Assembly (NCBI GenBank): GCA_933207985.1
Contig: OW240918.1
Coordinates: forward strand, 16,988,344-17,052,343
Direction: 5' to 3'
Source of the DNA: Pelobates cultripes
Lineage: Eukaryota > Chordata > Amphibia > Anura > Pelobatidae
Length of the DNA stretch: 64,000 nt
Under the pieces are notes generated by a model. It was not told the DNA's origin and did not search any database. It saw nothing but the letters and a program-made list of their open reading frames with translations. The position numbers were made by a program, and so were the translations under genes. Below are positions 1 through 10,923 of this stretch, one piece after another (position 1 is the stretch's first letter; each line of letters starts with the position of its first letter).

Positions 1-524
1 TTCCCCAGCGGCAGAGTGTTCTATCAGGAGAGGAGCCTGTTACCCCCTCTCCCCAGCGACAGCTTAGAGTATCCAAAGGGGAGACAGTCGGTCTCCCCCT
101 CCAGCAGCAGAGCTGTGCAACAAAAGGGGAGACAGTCGGTCTCCAGCAGCAGAGCAGTGTATCTAAAGGGGAGACAGTCGGTCTCCAGCAGCAGAGCGGT
201 GTAGTTAAAGGGGAGACAGTCGGTCTCCCCCTCCAACAACAAGGCTTCAACCAGGCTACCCTCCCAGTAGCGCTGGCAACAGGGCAGAGTGCCGCTGGTC
301 TCTGCCCACGCAGCAACCCACCCAGTCAGCGTACCCGTACCCAGCACAGCCGTGGTGAGGCACCTGGACATGGACAAGCTTCTCCTTTACCCAGGTGTAG
401 TAGCCATTTATTGTGGGTGGGCTGTGCTGTTGATTATGTTTTGTGGGTGGGCTGCTGGACTAACAAGGGCACTGACCGGCAGGAGGTCAGATACCCTATT
501 AGTCTGTTTGGAAAAGGGGAGAGA
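1..524 (+). mobile_element. 3' internal region of a Gypsy-like LTR retrotransposon (truncated by window start)
   Basis: This stretch lies directly upstream of the LTR at 525. It ends in a purine run (about 510-524, GGAAAAGGGGAGAGA) that looks like the polypurine tract expected just before a 3' LTR. No reading frame here matches a known retroviral protein, so it is probably the non-coding end of the internal region. It carries a short minisatellite. The 5' part of the element lies outside the window. Confidence 0.6.
72..235 (+). repeat. Minisatellite, about 42-47 bp unit, 4 copies
   Basis: The core AAAGGGGAGACAGTCGG recurs near 75, 122, 165 and 206, followed by GTCTCC and AGCAGCAGAGC. It lies within the LTR-retrotransposon internal region. 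Short open frames across it are repeat artefacts. Confidence 0.8.
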
Positions 525-1566
525 TGTGACGAGACCAATCTCGCCACATTGCATTGGAGAAGCCTGGTTGCTCGCCTGCTGCCTTTGGACTATGGCCCCC
601 TTTTAAAAGACTTTATTTTTGCCTGCAGAAAAGCTGTATTCGTGCTTTTCTGCCTGGGGTTCAGTAGATTTGTTTGAATTTGTTATACCCCAGATAGGAA
701 TCCCATGGAGCCCATTCATATGAAACTGACTGTAAAGACTTTGGCTCCATGGTGATTAAACTGTATTTGTGTGGTCTGAGCGCCATTCACTTAATAATGT
801 GCGCTCAGACCTGAGCTATCTGGGGATATGTTAAATGTTTGTGTGTTATGTAACAAATGTGACTTTATGTATTTTAAAGTGTTTTACTGTCTTTGTGTCA
901 CCATGTGCATAATGGAGTCTTGTCCCTGTCCTGGGAGATAATTGAATTACTTCTCACTTATCTCCAGGGCAGAGGAGAGGAAGCCAGCATGCATTGTGGT
1001 AAAAGGTATGTGTATTGGGTTACCTCTCAGGATAAGGGGGAGGGAATCTGTGGGTTGTAACTAATATGTTACTGGATATTTTATACCTCCCTGTGGACGG
1101 TCCTGTATTTGCAAGACTGTAATAAAAACCAGGCTGGGTGTGCCAGCACAACAGACCACTGCTTGACCCTCAACACGGAGCCTTGTCTCGTCTTTGGGGG
1201 GGGATTTACTGTATGCTGCTAAGGACTGATTGCCAGGAGTGTAAGCCGCTTGGGAGCTTTTCCTGTTCGTCTGGTAGCAGCAATTCATATGGTTCCTGTT
1301 CGTGTATTTGGAGTGCTACCTTATTCCCTTGTATGCCGTTCGGGAGTTTGGAGCATTCACTTGTATGCAGTTCGAGAGCTTGGAGCATTCACTTGTATGC
1401 AGTTCGAGTGTTTGGACCATTCCCTTGTATGCAGTTCGAGTGTTTGGAGCATTCCCTTGTATTCAGTTCGTGAGTTTTGGTGATTCTACAGTAGCTGTGC
1501 CTGTCTCTGAAAGGGGATTATCGTCTAAGCGGTTTTTTTCCCTTTTGTGCAAAACGGTCCGTTACA
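525..1566 (+). mobile_element. 3' LTR of a Gypsy-like retrotransposon
   Basis: The LTR starts TGTGACGAGACC right after a polypurine tract and ends GGTCCGTTACA, so it has TG...CA borders. AATAAA at 1121-1126 fits the polyadenylation signal at the R region. Related LTRs occur at 52115-53286 (- strand), around 49690-50330 and 43498-43765; a 3' fragment of the same LTR is at 22028-22337. Shared landmarks are a GCTATCTGGGGATA segment and a terminal CCGTTACA-like end. The family is inferred from structure only, because no pol domain is attached. Confidence 0.7.
1338..1470 (+). repeat. 32-bp tandem repeat in the LTR U5
   Basis: Four units beginning GTTCG(A/G)G start at about 1338, 1370, 1402 and 1434, each containing TTGGAGCATTC and CTTGTATGCA. 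The related LTR fragment at 22190-22260 has only diverged partial copies, so expansion happened in this copy or its lineage. Confidence 0.8.
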
Positions 1567-2403
1567 AGCCGCTTTTAATGCTGGTCAGCTTCAATGTTTA
1601 ATGAAGTTGGTGTCCTCTAATGCTCAGTGACATCAACACGGAAAATGAGTAGGTACCTATTGCCACTTTGTACTCAAGCAAAACATTCTACCGATTAAGG
1701 AGTTGTTTCTTAAGTTACAAGTGTTAAATTCATTTACATTGATCGGCATTGCTTCTGACCTGAATAAATGTGTAAACTGAGAAAATGTGCCTTTTAATAA
1801 GCATTATTATATAGCTTTCCACATCTTTTGGAATATCGATCATCACTGCATGTCTCTCTTCTTTATTTCTTCAGTAAACCTGTCAAATTTTACAATAACG
1901 TTCTACAGCTTGAAGAACAAGAAAAACAACGAGATTGTTACTTCCGTATTCAGCTCCGAAACATTTGAATGACTGTTCAATTATAGAGAACATCTTCCCT
2001 CCATCTAATTAACAAATTCTTGCAGATAGCAGTGGCTTTCTATTTTGATTGATATAATAATTGCTTGTCAATGTGCAGTGTAAACAATACTTCATCGCCA
2101 CTTGTGTACACGACAGAAACGATTAGTAGAGCATCTAGCGAGAGTGTGAAATCCTCCTACATCTTCACCATCTGCAACCATTCATTTTCTGCCTTTTTTC
2201 TTTCATTGCAGTTATACTCTAAAGAGAGATTAGTTTAGAATTTTTTTTTTTTTTTAATATATTACTTATGTATATTTGCACACAGCTGGAAACCCTTCGG
2301 TATTCAGTTCTGTTCATTAAAAGAAAATTAGTTATAGTTAAGCACATCAAAATGGGAAAACATTAATTTTACGTATAGGTGTTACATATCACTCAGGGAT
2401 ATA

Positions 2404-2404
<1 letters not shown>
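1567..2404. other. Intronic/upstream sequence, nothing recognised
   Basis: AT-rich sequence. No exon with TSP1 codons, no transposon end and no stable hairpin was noticed. A T-run sits near 2240-2256. Confidence 0.5.

Positions 2405-2444
<40 letters not shown>
2405..2444. repeat. (AT)n microsatellite flanking a Tc1/mariner insertion
   Basis: The run of AT dinucleotides ends exactly at the TA target site of the transposon. A second AT run begins at the other border (4114-4160), so the transposon landed within one AT microsatellite. Confidence 0.9.
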
Positions 2445-2445
<1 letters not shown>

Positions 2446-2658
2446 CACCCTGTTCCAAATTATTATGCAAATTCTATTTAAGTGTCACAAAGATTAAATA
2501 TTTTGTTTTTCAGTTTAACTCATGGATGGCATCTTTTGATCACTGAAAACAATCTCGGACACCTGTGATAATTAGATTGCAAGGTGAGCCCAATTTAAGG
2601 AAAAACTACTAAAGGAGGGTGTTCCACATTATTAAGCAGAGCACCATTTTCATGCAAT

Positions 2659-2874
2659 ATGGGGGAGAAAAAGGATCTCTCTGCTGCCAAAAAGAGTGAA
2701 ATAGTTCAATGTCTTGGACAAGGTATGAAAACATTAGAAATTTCACAAAAACGTAAGCGTGATCATCGCACTATTAATAGATTTGTGGCTGATTCAGAGC
2801 ACAGACGGGTTCATGCAGATAAAGGCACATTGAGGAAGATTTCTGACAGATCCATGCATCGGATCAAGAGTTAA
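2659..2874 (+). pseudogene. Transposase N-terminal fragment (helix-turn-helix region)
   Basis: The frame opens at an ATG with MGEKKDLSAAKKSEIV, a helix-rich start typical of Tc1-like transposases that bind the terminal repeats. It runs for about 70 residues and is then cut by the CR1 insertion. The sequence after the insertion continues the same protein in shifted frames. Non-functional by inference. Confidence 0.8.
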
Positions 2875-2981
2875 GGCTATCCTAACTATAAGATAAGGCC
2901 AGGGACTAATGAAAGTATTTAGAAAATTGGGCAGACTAGATGGGCCGAATGGTTCTTATCTGCCGTCGCATTCTATGTTTC
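2872..2981 (+). mobile_element. CR1 LINE 3' fragment inserted in the transposon
   Basis: This matches the 3' end also seen at 13903-14095, 24675-25082 and 55320-55884, ending in CATTCTATGTTTCTA. It interrupts the transposase frame; AAGAG on both sides may be a short target duplication. Confidence 0.85.
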
Positions 2982-3314
2982 TAAGAGAACAGCTGGTAAA
3001 ATACCATTATATAGCAGCAAACAGATATTTGAAGCTGCTGGTGCCTCTGGAGTCCCAAGGACATCAAGGTGTAGAGTCCTCCAGAGTCTTGCAACTGTGC
3101 ATAAACCTTCTATTCGCCACCACTAACCAATGCTCACAAACAGAAATGGCTGCATTGGGCAGAAAAATACATGAAGACTAATTTTGAAACAGTCCTGTTT
3201 ACTGATGAGTGCCGTGCAAACCTGGATGGTCCAGATGGATGGAGTAGTGGATGGTTAGTGGATGGCCACCCTGTTCCAACAAGGCTGTGACGTCAGCAAG
3301 GCGGTGGTGGAGTC

Positions 3315-3818
3315 ATGTTTTGGGCCGGAATCATGGGAAGAGAGCTGGTCGGCCCCTTTAGGATCCCCGAAGGTGTAAAGATGACCACTGCAAAGTATGG
3401 GGAGTTTCTGACTGACCACTTTCTTCCCTCGTACAGGAGGAAAAACTATGCTTTCCGTAATAAAATCATCTTCATGCATGACAATGCACCATCTCATGCT
3501 GCAAAGAATACCCCTGCATCAATGGCTGCTATGGGGATAAAAGGAGAGCGAGTCATGGTGTGGCCTCCATCCTCCCCTGATCTCAATCCCATTGAGAACC
3601 TTTGGAGCATCCTCAAGCAAAAGATCTATGAGGGTGGGAGGCAGTTTACATCCAAACAGCAGCTCTGGGAGGCTCTTCTGACATCTTGCAAACAAATTCA
3701 AGCAGAAACTGTCCAAAAACTCACAAGTTCATGGGATGCAAGACTTGTGAATCTACTATCAAATAAGGGGTCCAATGTTAAAATGGAACGTGACCTGTTA
3801 AAATGTTTAAAAACTTAA
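3315..3818 (+). pseudogene. Tc1/mariner transposase catalytic domain
   Basis: The frame encodes the C-terminal half of a DDE transposase. The second catalytic Asp is in FMHDNAPSH and the Glu in DLNPIENLW, with 37 residues between them (DD37E spacing). The first Asp is visible upstream in another frame near 3200 (LFTDE). The protein would cut and paste the element by binding its inverted ends. Frameshifts upstream and the CR1 insertion mean that no full transposase can be read. DD37E families are known from fishes and frogs (established knowledge); the exact family here is not determined. Confidence 0.9.
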
Positions 3819-4110
3819 AATGTTGTTATACGTTTGATTGAAATAGCTTTTGATTTCAGTAAATATGCTGCAAACACAATAAATGACAATTTTCAGTTCT
3901 TTACAACCTATAAAGTGTTTTGAAACTTACTGTGCATAATAATTTGGAACAGTGCATTGTAAGTTTAAAAAAAAAAAAAATACTTTTATCATTAGGAGGT
4001 TTGTTCAATAAAATTTGAATTCTACGCTTAATAGTTGATAATATAAGAATTATACATCAATTATTTAGGTAAATGAGAAAAATATAATTTGCATAATAAT
4101 TTGGAACAGG

Positions 4111-4113
<3 letters not shown>

Positions 4114-4160
<47 letters not shown>
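4114..4160. repeat. (AT)n microsatellite
   Basis: AT dinucleotide run directly after the right end of the Tc1/mariner element, the partner of the run at 2405-2444. Confidence 0.9.
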
Positions 4161-4161
<1 letters not shown>

Positions 4162-4169
4162 ACAGTATA

Positions 4170-4434
4170 TAGAAACATAGAATGTGACAGCAGATAAGAA
4201 CATTCGGGCCCATCTAGTCTGCCCAATTTTCTAAATATTCTCATTAGTCCCTGGTATTATCCTATGTCTAGGATAGCCTTATGCCTATCCCATGCATGCT
4301 TATACTCCCTCACTGTGTTAACCTCTACCACTTCAGCTGGAAGGCTATTACATGCATCCACTACCATTTTAGTATTATTATAATTTTTTTACCTTTGCCC
4401 CTCTAATTTTAGACTATGCCATCTTTTTTGAAAT
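4170..4434 (-). mobile_element. CR1 LINE 3' end fragment
   Basis: Reverse complement of the CR1 3' consensus shared by five other loci in this window. It begins (on +) AGAAACATAGAATGTGACAG and includes the CCTTCCAGCTGAAGTGGTAG-type segment on the - strand. Confidence 0.9.
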
Positions 4435-4439
4435 TAAGC

Positions 4440-7400
4440 TTATTTATTTATGTTTTACAGAAAAAATGAGGACTTAGAAATCCAAGTGATAATTTAGTAT
4501 ACATCTATTATAGTTCAATACTTTGAGCAGGTTTAGAAAAAGTAATATTGAAAAGCAAATAGCATTATTGTGACTGCCATGATTTTTTACGTAGATTAAA
4601 ATGGTGTAAATAACATGTTATGGGTATTTAGAGGCATGAACTGGTGTTTCTTAGAATGCCAATATAGGCACTGCCAAACTGATGCTGAATCAATACGAGA
4701 GCTGGCATTGATTCCGTGCTGCTTTTAGCCTTGGCATGCTCACAATTTAAATATTCTTGGATGGACAATGAGCAGCAGAGATTCACTGAACACGATGTTG
4801 CAAGTTAAAAGGGTGAGCTTTGGGTAAAAACTGTTTGAGAAAAAAACATGGAACTACATTTTTAGCTTTCTAGGACCATAACCACTATAACAAATTGTAG
4901 TGCTTATAGTGCTTACAGTGTCCCATAAACCTCACAAAATACAAAGTTCAGAATGAAATAAACTTAAAGAGAAGGTTTATGGACAGACAGCTGATGATTA
5001 TTCTATAGATTAAGACCCTGTGCACTTGTACACAGTGACCTCTAACTGCCGCAATAAGACTGCTATTCATTTTCTGACATCAGACAAGGAATTTTCCATC
5101 TATCTCTGCTGTCCAAGAACCATTTAAGTTGTGTGTTCATATGTACACATGTGCGGAGACACATAAGAGAGAACCTGAAGAGCAACTGTGCAGATCAGAG
5201 GACTACAACTTGGACAACTGTGTGGACAGCCCCATTCACAGTTTGGCTGCTATCAGGTTATTCAGCAGTTCTGAACAGGTTCAAACATCAGATCTGATGA
5301 GTGGACCTGCATATATGGGGATTCAAAGAAATCTCTACGAGATTGGAGTTTATGAGATTAGATAAAAAACAAACATAAAATGAAATGTTCCTGGCTGTGT
5401 CTGCTTGCTTCCTCTGCCTGCACTGTATTAACCATAGCAACAAGTACTTTGAAGGGAAATAACTTTTTTTTGTTTTTTTGTTATTTCTGTGCATTTGTAA
5501 CGCATTATCTATTTAATACAATTAAACACGGGTCGCTTCAAGTCATAGTGATCCGTTAAAGAAATGAAAACCTCATGTCCAAATGAAAAAACATCACATA
5601 TAATTATTATTATTTTTTTACTCTGTAATACATTTCTGCTCAAATAATTATGGAACACACATTTCATTTTCATTTCTGAATATTGTGTAATTACTAGACT
5701 TGATAGCCTGTAGTATGTTGATTGTCCCTTTAATATTTGATACTTAGTTTCCTTAATCCTTTAATATCTCTTAACTGTCTTCATTAAAGCATATATAGCC
5801 TCCAAACAAAGTGGAAACCTTGACCATTTTATCTTTAGAAATTGAATTATATTAAAATGGAACTTTTGCAAGATTGCAGGATGAAAATGAGTGCATGAAC
5901 AATTTTGGAATTTTAGGAACACAATATGTCATTGTTACTTGAGAGACAAAGCTGATCTTATCATGGTTACTCCGTATTTATAAGTGATAAGACTTTCTAT
6001 TCCAAGGCGTGAAAAATGGATACCAATTATTTTTATCCTTCTCACTTTGTCCTGACAACCCAACGGGAATGCTTACTTGTCTAATGCAAGATGACGTAAC
6101 AATTAACTTTGACTGTGCAGCGTGGAACTGTTTAAAAATCCCTTTCTATATTCAAACCCGAGTTCTCTCTGTATACTTCTTATTTGAGTGGAATTCCAAA
6201 GTTCTAAACAGCTCTGGCCGCTTCATTACTTCCTACAGATAGAGAAACCTTTAGGGAGTGCACATAATCAGGAAAATGTGCAACATATTTCTTTATAAAT
6301 TGCCAAGCAAGCAAAAATGACACATTTCTGTCTTTAACTGTTGACCTTTAAAATTAAACTTATTAGCAGCCTACATCCATCATTCTACTGTATAATTTTT
6401 TTTTATTCTATGCACATTCAATTATTGTCTAAAAAAAATGAACTGTCAAACAGACATTTCCTGCCTATAATGTAAATATTATAATTATTCCCATAATCAT
6501 AATTTTAATAAATTATCTTCTGGGACATACAACAATGAAAAAATGCATTTTGTAAATACAGTCTGATTTATGATAATTACTGTATAATTTTCCTGAGTTT
6601 CTGTTATATATTTAAAAAATAGTCATAGTAATGACTACATTTCCCATGGTGCTCAGCAATCCTTTAGGCTGATAGAGTATTATAGAAAATGCAATTTGCA
6701 TATAATTCCGGTAACATAAATTAGAATGACTGTGCTATAGCGAGGGCTGAAAGATATGCAAAAATATCTAAAACAAAAATGTAATAAACTATACAAAGAT
6801 GTGCTATAATTATGATTGATTAACTTGTTCATTTTCTACTTGCATTTACTAGAAAGGCAGTCAAGGGAGGGAGAGTATATTCATCTTAATCAGCTTTTTA
6901 ACCCTTTTTTTCGAGAGCAGTAATTGTATCCAAAGTATATGATTTCAACACCTGGATATACAGACCATGAAAAGGAGTATTTAAAGTTCAGCATTTAATA
7001 TTCAACTCCTTCAACTCAAATGGCACTATAAGTACCAAAACAATTTTAGCTTATTGAAGTGATTTTGTTGTATAAAACATGCCAATGCAGTCTCAATGCT
7101 CAATCGTCTGCCATTTAAGATTTGAATTACTTTGTTTATGAAGCCCTAACCACAACTCATCGGCCTGAGAATTCCACAGTCTTCCTACACAAGTCCTGAA
7201 AGAGAGTCAAAATACTTTAGCTTCCCCTATTGCACAGTGTATTTACTTTAGAATGTTTTATCGCATGCTTTATTAATGACCTATTAGAATCTGCAACAGT
7301 CATCTTCTAAAGTAAACACACTGTGCTGTAAGATCTGATTGAAAATACAAACCTAATTTTTCGTGGAGGCTGTGTATGTCACAGCCAGGGAAAGTGTGGC

Positions 7401-7520
7401 AAGGGCTACATAAACAAAAACAAAAATGAATTAACCTTTAAATGGCAAAGACACTGCAGAGGCATGATCTATCCTATACACTAAAGTAAGACTTAAGATA
7501 TTTTGGTGCTTAGAGTATCC
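4440..7520. other. Intron sequence, nothing recognised
   Basis: AT-rich non-coding DNA. Short open frames, such as the one around 6009-6242, lack TSP1-like cysteines or splice sites and look like chance frames. A small piece around 4861-4935 resembles the ends of TTAA miniature repeats but is too short to define. Confidence 0.5.
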
Positions 7521-7527
7521 CTTAAAG

Positions 7528-7661
7528 CAGAGGTAGGCAACCTTTGGCACTCCAGATGTTGTGGACTATATCTCTCATAATGCTCTTAAAGCCATAATGC
7601 TGGCAAAACATCATGAGAGGCGTAGTACGAAACATCTGGATTGCTGAAGGTAGCCATCTGC
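7528..7661. mobile_element. Near-palindromic hAT-type MITE
   Basis: Left end CAGAGGTAGGCAACCTTTGG pairs with the right end ...GGTAGCCATCTG, and inner segments (CCAGATGTTGTGGACTA with TAGTACGAAACATCTGG) also pair. CAG...CTG ends fit hAT elements. Flanks CCTTAAAG and CCTTAGAG resemble an imperfect 8-bp target duplication offset by 3 bases. Confidence 0.7.
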
Positions 7662-7679
7662 TGCCTTAGAGTAAACATC

Positions 7680-8577
7680 ATGCTTTTTGGCTATGATGAA
7701 AACTATGATAATTTTAGACCAAAATATCTAAATTAAAAACATTTTCAACTGAGCTTTTCTTTAGAAATAGTTATTTTAGGCTGACATTTCATCAAATGTA
7801 CAATGGTAATAACTGATATTTGGTAAAAGAGCCTCAAAACATCTTCAACTTAGCCAAGTTAGAGAATGTTTTAACTCTAGAACATGTGTGACACTCCATT
7901 ATATACTGCTTAGCGTAACTGGAGAAATATATATATCAATGTTCAATTAACACAGATTATGTGATGATTAGTACGAGCCATATCTGGATTATTAGCCGGC
8001 TTATGAATTGATTAGCTCATCATCAAAGTGTTCTATTTTATTTCAAACTAAACATTTATTTACTAAAATTGAAAGCCAAATAGCAAAAATAGAAAAGTAA
8101 TGAATTCTGTCTTGAAAGTTTTCCACTCAACTGACTTTTGTGGAGGTAAGAAAAATAAGTTATTCTTGAAAAAAACTAATGTTTACCTTGGAGGGAAGCG
8201 CTATAGACTTTAAATTAAGAAGAAAAAACTGTTTATTTCACATAGTTTTGATAACTCGTTTGTTTCATATAGTTGTGATAACCTGTTTGTTTCATATAGT
8301 TTTGATAACCTGTTAGTAGGTGATTTAAGATGATTTTTTCAGAAAATGTAAAGATACAGTTCCTCTATTTTTTTAACCTTTTTTTTGTTGGAAAATGAAC
8401 TCAAAGAGTCCGAAACAAACACCCCATATGGACTACAAAGTAAGATCTTTATAAATAACTTCAGATTTTACATTTTGCTAATCTTGATCTGGCAAAATAA
8501 CCTCTTTAAAAACAGCATCTTTGTGAATAATTAAATACTTGACTTCTGACCTTTCTGTATTTTTTCTCATCGTTCTA
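7680..8577. other. Intron sequence, nothing recognised
   Basis: AT-rich. A short imperfect direct repeat (GTTTCATATAGTT..TGATAACC) occurs three times at 8232-8310; no other structure seen. Confidence 0.5.
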
Positions 8578-8705
8578 TATTGTAAGCCCTCTTCACCTAT
8601 CTTTGCCATATGGTATGTTTTGTTAGAATCAAATGTTTCTTTTGTTTCCTATTGTACAGCACTACAGAATATGTTGGTGCTTTACAAATCATTTTAATAG
8701 TAATT
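8578..8705 (+). mobile_element. L2/CR1-like LINE 3' tail
   Basis: TTGTAAGCCCTC ... GTACAGCACTACAGAATATG ... GTGCTTTACAAAT has the layout of the vertebrate L2-type 3' tail. Recognised by eye only. Confidence 0.5.
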
Positions 8706-8867
8706 GTTTTAATTGTTGTAGCTTGCTAAAATCTTGAGATCCAATATTGTAACAATTCAGTTGAATAAAAAATATTGAACCACAATTAATTTGATAACAA
8801 TCGTGACACATATAAAGATGTAGTATATATTCTTATAGCCTTGCACACTTTTTTTGTCTCCTAACAG

Positions 8868-8998
8868 GTGTATGAGGCTCTCCCATGTTATAGTGAATGC
8901 AATAAATACGAATTGGTGTCAGATCCATGGTCAGCATGCAAGTTCAGCAGCGAAGAGAAGACTGTCTGTGGTGAAGGAATACAAATCAGGAGAGTGCA
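8868..8998 (+). CDS. THSD7B: THSD7B-like exon 1 of 5 in window: TSP1 repeat segment
   Basis: This exon follows a pyrimidine-rich acceptor (CTCCTAACAG) and ends before GTGAGT. It encodes 43 codons plus two bases, starting VYEALPCYSEC and containing DPWSACKF and CGEGIQIRRVQ, i.e. a Trp-Ser-x-Cys and CGxG core of a thrombospondin type-1 repeat. THSD7 proteins are single-pass membrane proteins with a large extracellular array of such repeats (established). The start phase fits 0, so the preceding exon, outside the window, should end on a codon boundary. The split last codon joins to the exon at 29309 to give Q, then CVNISENGED. The THSD7B rather than THSD7A choice rests on the later exons. Confidence 0.85.
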
Positions 8999-8999
8999 G

Positions 9000-9690
9000 T
9001 GAGTGTTAGCAACATTTGTCTCTACAGATACAATGTGCTTTATAAAAAGCAACAACATGTGAAAAACCTCCAGTTAGAAATAGAGTTAGATACATAAAGA
9101 ATGATCAGCAACATTCACCATCCTTGCTACTCGAGAACGTATCTCCAGTTCTTCTCAAGTGTCTCTGTATGCTATTGTTAACCAGTCTGGCTCTAAAGGT
9201 TACAGTACACCTGCTAAGTATCATTTTAAAAAGTCAAGATTGCAAGTCAGCCGGCAAGTTGACGTGCAGGTTGATTTGCAGAGTCAAAGATAATGAATAT
9301 TGTTATGCAGTCTCCTGGAGTTTCTCCTTAATGTACATAGGCATAAAAATGGCAAGGAGGTGAAGGGGAAAGATGCATTACATAAAGCAAATAAATTAAT
9401 AAAACAAATGATCAATAATAAGTATTCAATAATTCCTTTTGCACTGCCATTTAACCCTTTATTGATCGGGTAGGTATCGGAAGTGGACTATATGCTGGAC
9501 TGGTATTATTGCACATTTTAATTATTTTAATTATTTGGTTTGTTTATTGTTTTAATAAAGTGCTTTTTTAGTGTACCTATACCCACTAGTCCTTTGTTGT
9601 TTCCTGGATTCAAGTGGGGTTTCCTGAATAGCACATACATTTTAACACCAAGAGTCTAGTATAGTTGGCTCCTTACCAGGTGAGCAATTA
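9000..9690. other. Start of intron, nothing recognised
   Basis: Follows the GTGAGT donor. A frame at 9124-9363 has no TSP1 features and no flanking splice signals. No repeat family recognised. Confidence 0.5.
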
Positions 9691-9697
9691 CTTCACA

Positions 9698-9960
9698 GTA
9701 TATTATTATTATTATTATTATTATGATGATGATATTTATATAGCGTCATCAAATTCCGCAGCGCTTTACAATGGGTGGACGAACAGACATGTAGTTGTAA
9801 CCAGACAAGTTGGACACACAAGAACAGAGGGGTTGAGGGCCCTGCTCAATGAGCTTACATGCTAGAGGGAGTGGGGTAAAATGACACAAAAAGGTAAGGA
9901 TAGTATTAGACTAGTGACAGTTGCAGAAGAGGAATCAGTCAGGAGCTATGTAGGAGTATA
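9698..9960 (+). repeat. Interspersed repeat with (TTA)n head
   Basis: A (TTA)n/(ATG)n microsatellite at 9702-9732 leads into ATATAGCGTCATCAAATTCC, GCAGCGCTTTACAATGGGTG and GAGGGCCCTGCTCAATGAGC, a dispersed sequence I recognise as common in frog and fish genomes. Its class is not certain. Confidence 0.6.
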
Positions 9961-10459
9961 TGTGTATTTGCAGTAGCATCTTCTTACAAGGAGGTTCTCT
10001 ATTGTCTTTTTCCATTTTTGGTGAGAATATTGACTGGATACGGCAATAAGGTTTTGGTATTATCTAAAATTACCTATGCTGGAGTGATTTGAGCCTATCC
10101 ATATGTGGCCCTTAACCTTGTGAGTTAAGAGCCACATATGGATAGGCTCACTATATTTGGTTTGTTTTCTGCTTACATATGCATACCTTCTGGATTATTC
10201 ACAATTGGACCTAGAATACACTATATATTCTCAGATGAGGATTGTACCCAGGCACACAGAAGTAGTGCTAACTGATAGCTCTATATATTGTACGTGTATC
10301 TCCACTTCTTTTTTTCTTCCATTTACATTTGACATACTATATACTTGTTGCACTCTTTTTGTCTTGTTGCAAACCTACCAACATGTGAGACCTTTTTAAG
10401 GCACTGCTCCTTCTTCTTATCATTTATATCCTAACCTATATGTAGGGTCTTCTACTGAC
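9961..10459. other. Unclassified intronic sequence with a hairpin
   Basis: No coding signal recognised. It contains the strong hairpin at 10091-10149. It borders the 3' side of the L1 relic. Confidence 0.4.
10091..10149. repeat. Hairpin, arms about 25 bp
   Basis: GAGCCTATCCATATGTGGC(C)CTTAAC at 10091 pairs with GTTAAG(A)GCCACATATGGATAGGCTC ending at 10149, with only a few bases of loop. It may be the end of an inverted-repeat element or a small MITE. Confidence 0.85.
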
Positions 10460-10689
10460 TAGCTATTTTTTTTTTCTTGAGAAATCAAGTAAATTCATTT
10501 AATGTGGGACCAAACATCAGTTAAGTCCTTTGCATTTGACTAAACATTTTATGAAGATAAAACATCATCCTCCCCATGCAAAAGTTTAGAAGATCTAGTC
10601 ATTAAACCTCTAGTACCTACTTTATCTAAATAACTGAAGCTAGAAGATAGAATATATTTCCTTGAATTAAGATTGTGTTTAAACCTTAA

Positions 10690-10923
10690 ATATCAAAAAG
10701 TATCAGTAAAGGATACATTGTATTTCACTTGCAAGCACGGAAAGCTAATCAGAACTTTATCTTCAAAAAGATCAATAATTTTATTTATCCCCAATAGCCT
10801 CCATTTATGCATATCCAGACTAATCAGATCATATTGTAAAGTTTCTATAGGGGCATATATAAGGATAGAGTCTGAAAGATTAAGTTTGTTTTTCAACATT
10901 TTTAGCACATCTAACATATCCAC
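10690..10923 (-). pseudogene. L1-like ORF2 C-terminal fragment
   Basis: About 76 residues with LLGINKIIDLFEDK and SFPCLQVKYNV, matching the layout near the end of L1 ORF2 (a segment of the type xITDLFxxxxLLSFxxLQxKYN). It ends the relic on its 3' side. Confidence 0.7.

Larger units (their letters stand above)
2446..4113 (+). mobile_element. Tc1/mariner-type DNA transposon, DD37E spacing, inactive
   Basis: Inverted ends CACCCTGTTCCAAATTATTA (2446) and its complement ending at 4113 are flanked by TA, as expected for Tc1/mariner. A second partial terminal motif lies near 3930-3950. Inside is a broken transposase: an N-terminal DNA-binding part at 2659-2874 and the catalytic part at 3200-3818. 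A CR1 fragment at 2872-2981 separates the two. Length without that fragment is about 1.56 kb, usual for the superfamily. Confidence 0.93.

Noticed and set aside
6009..6242. Possible exon (77-residue frame)
   Set aside because: No TSP1-like cysteine pattern, no splice signals at suitable places and no known motif.
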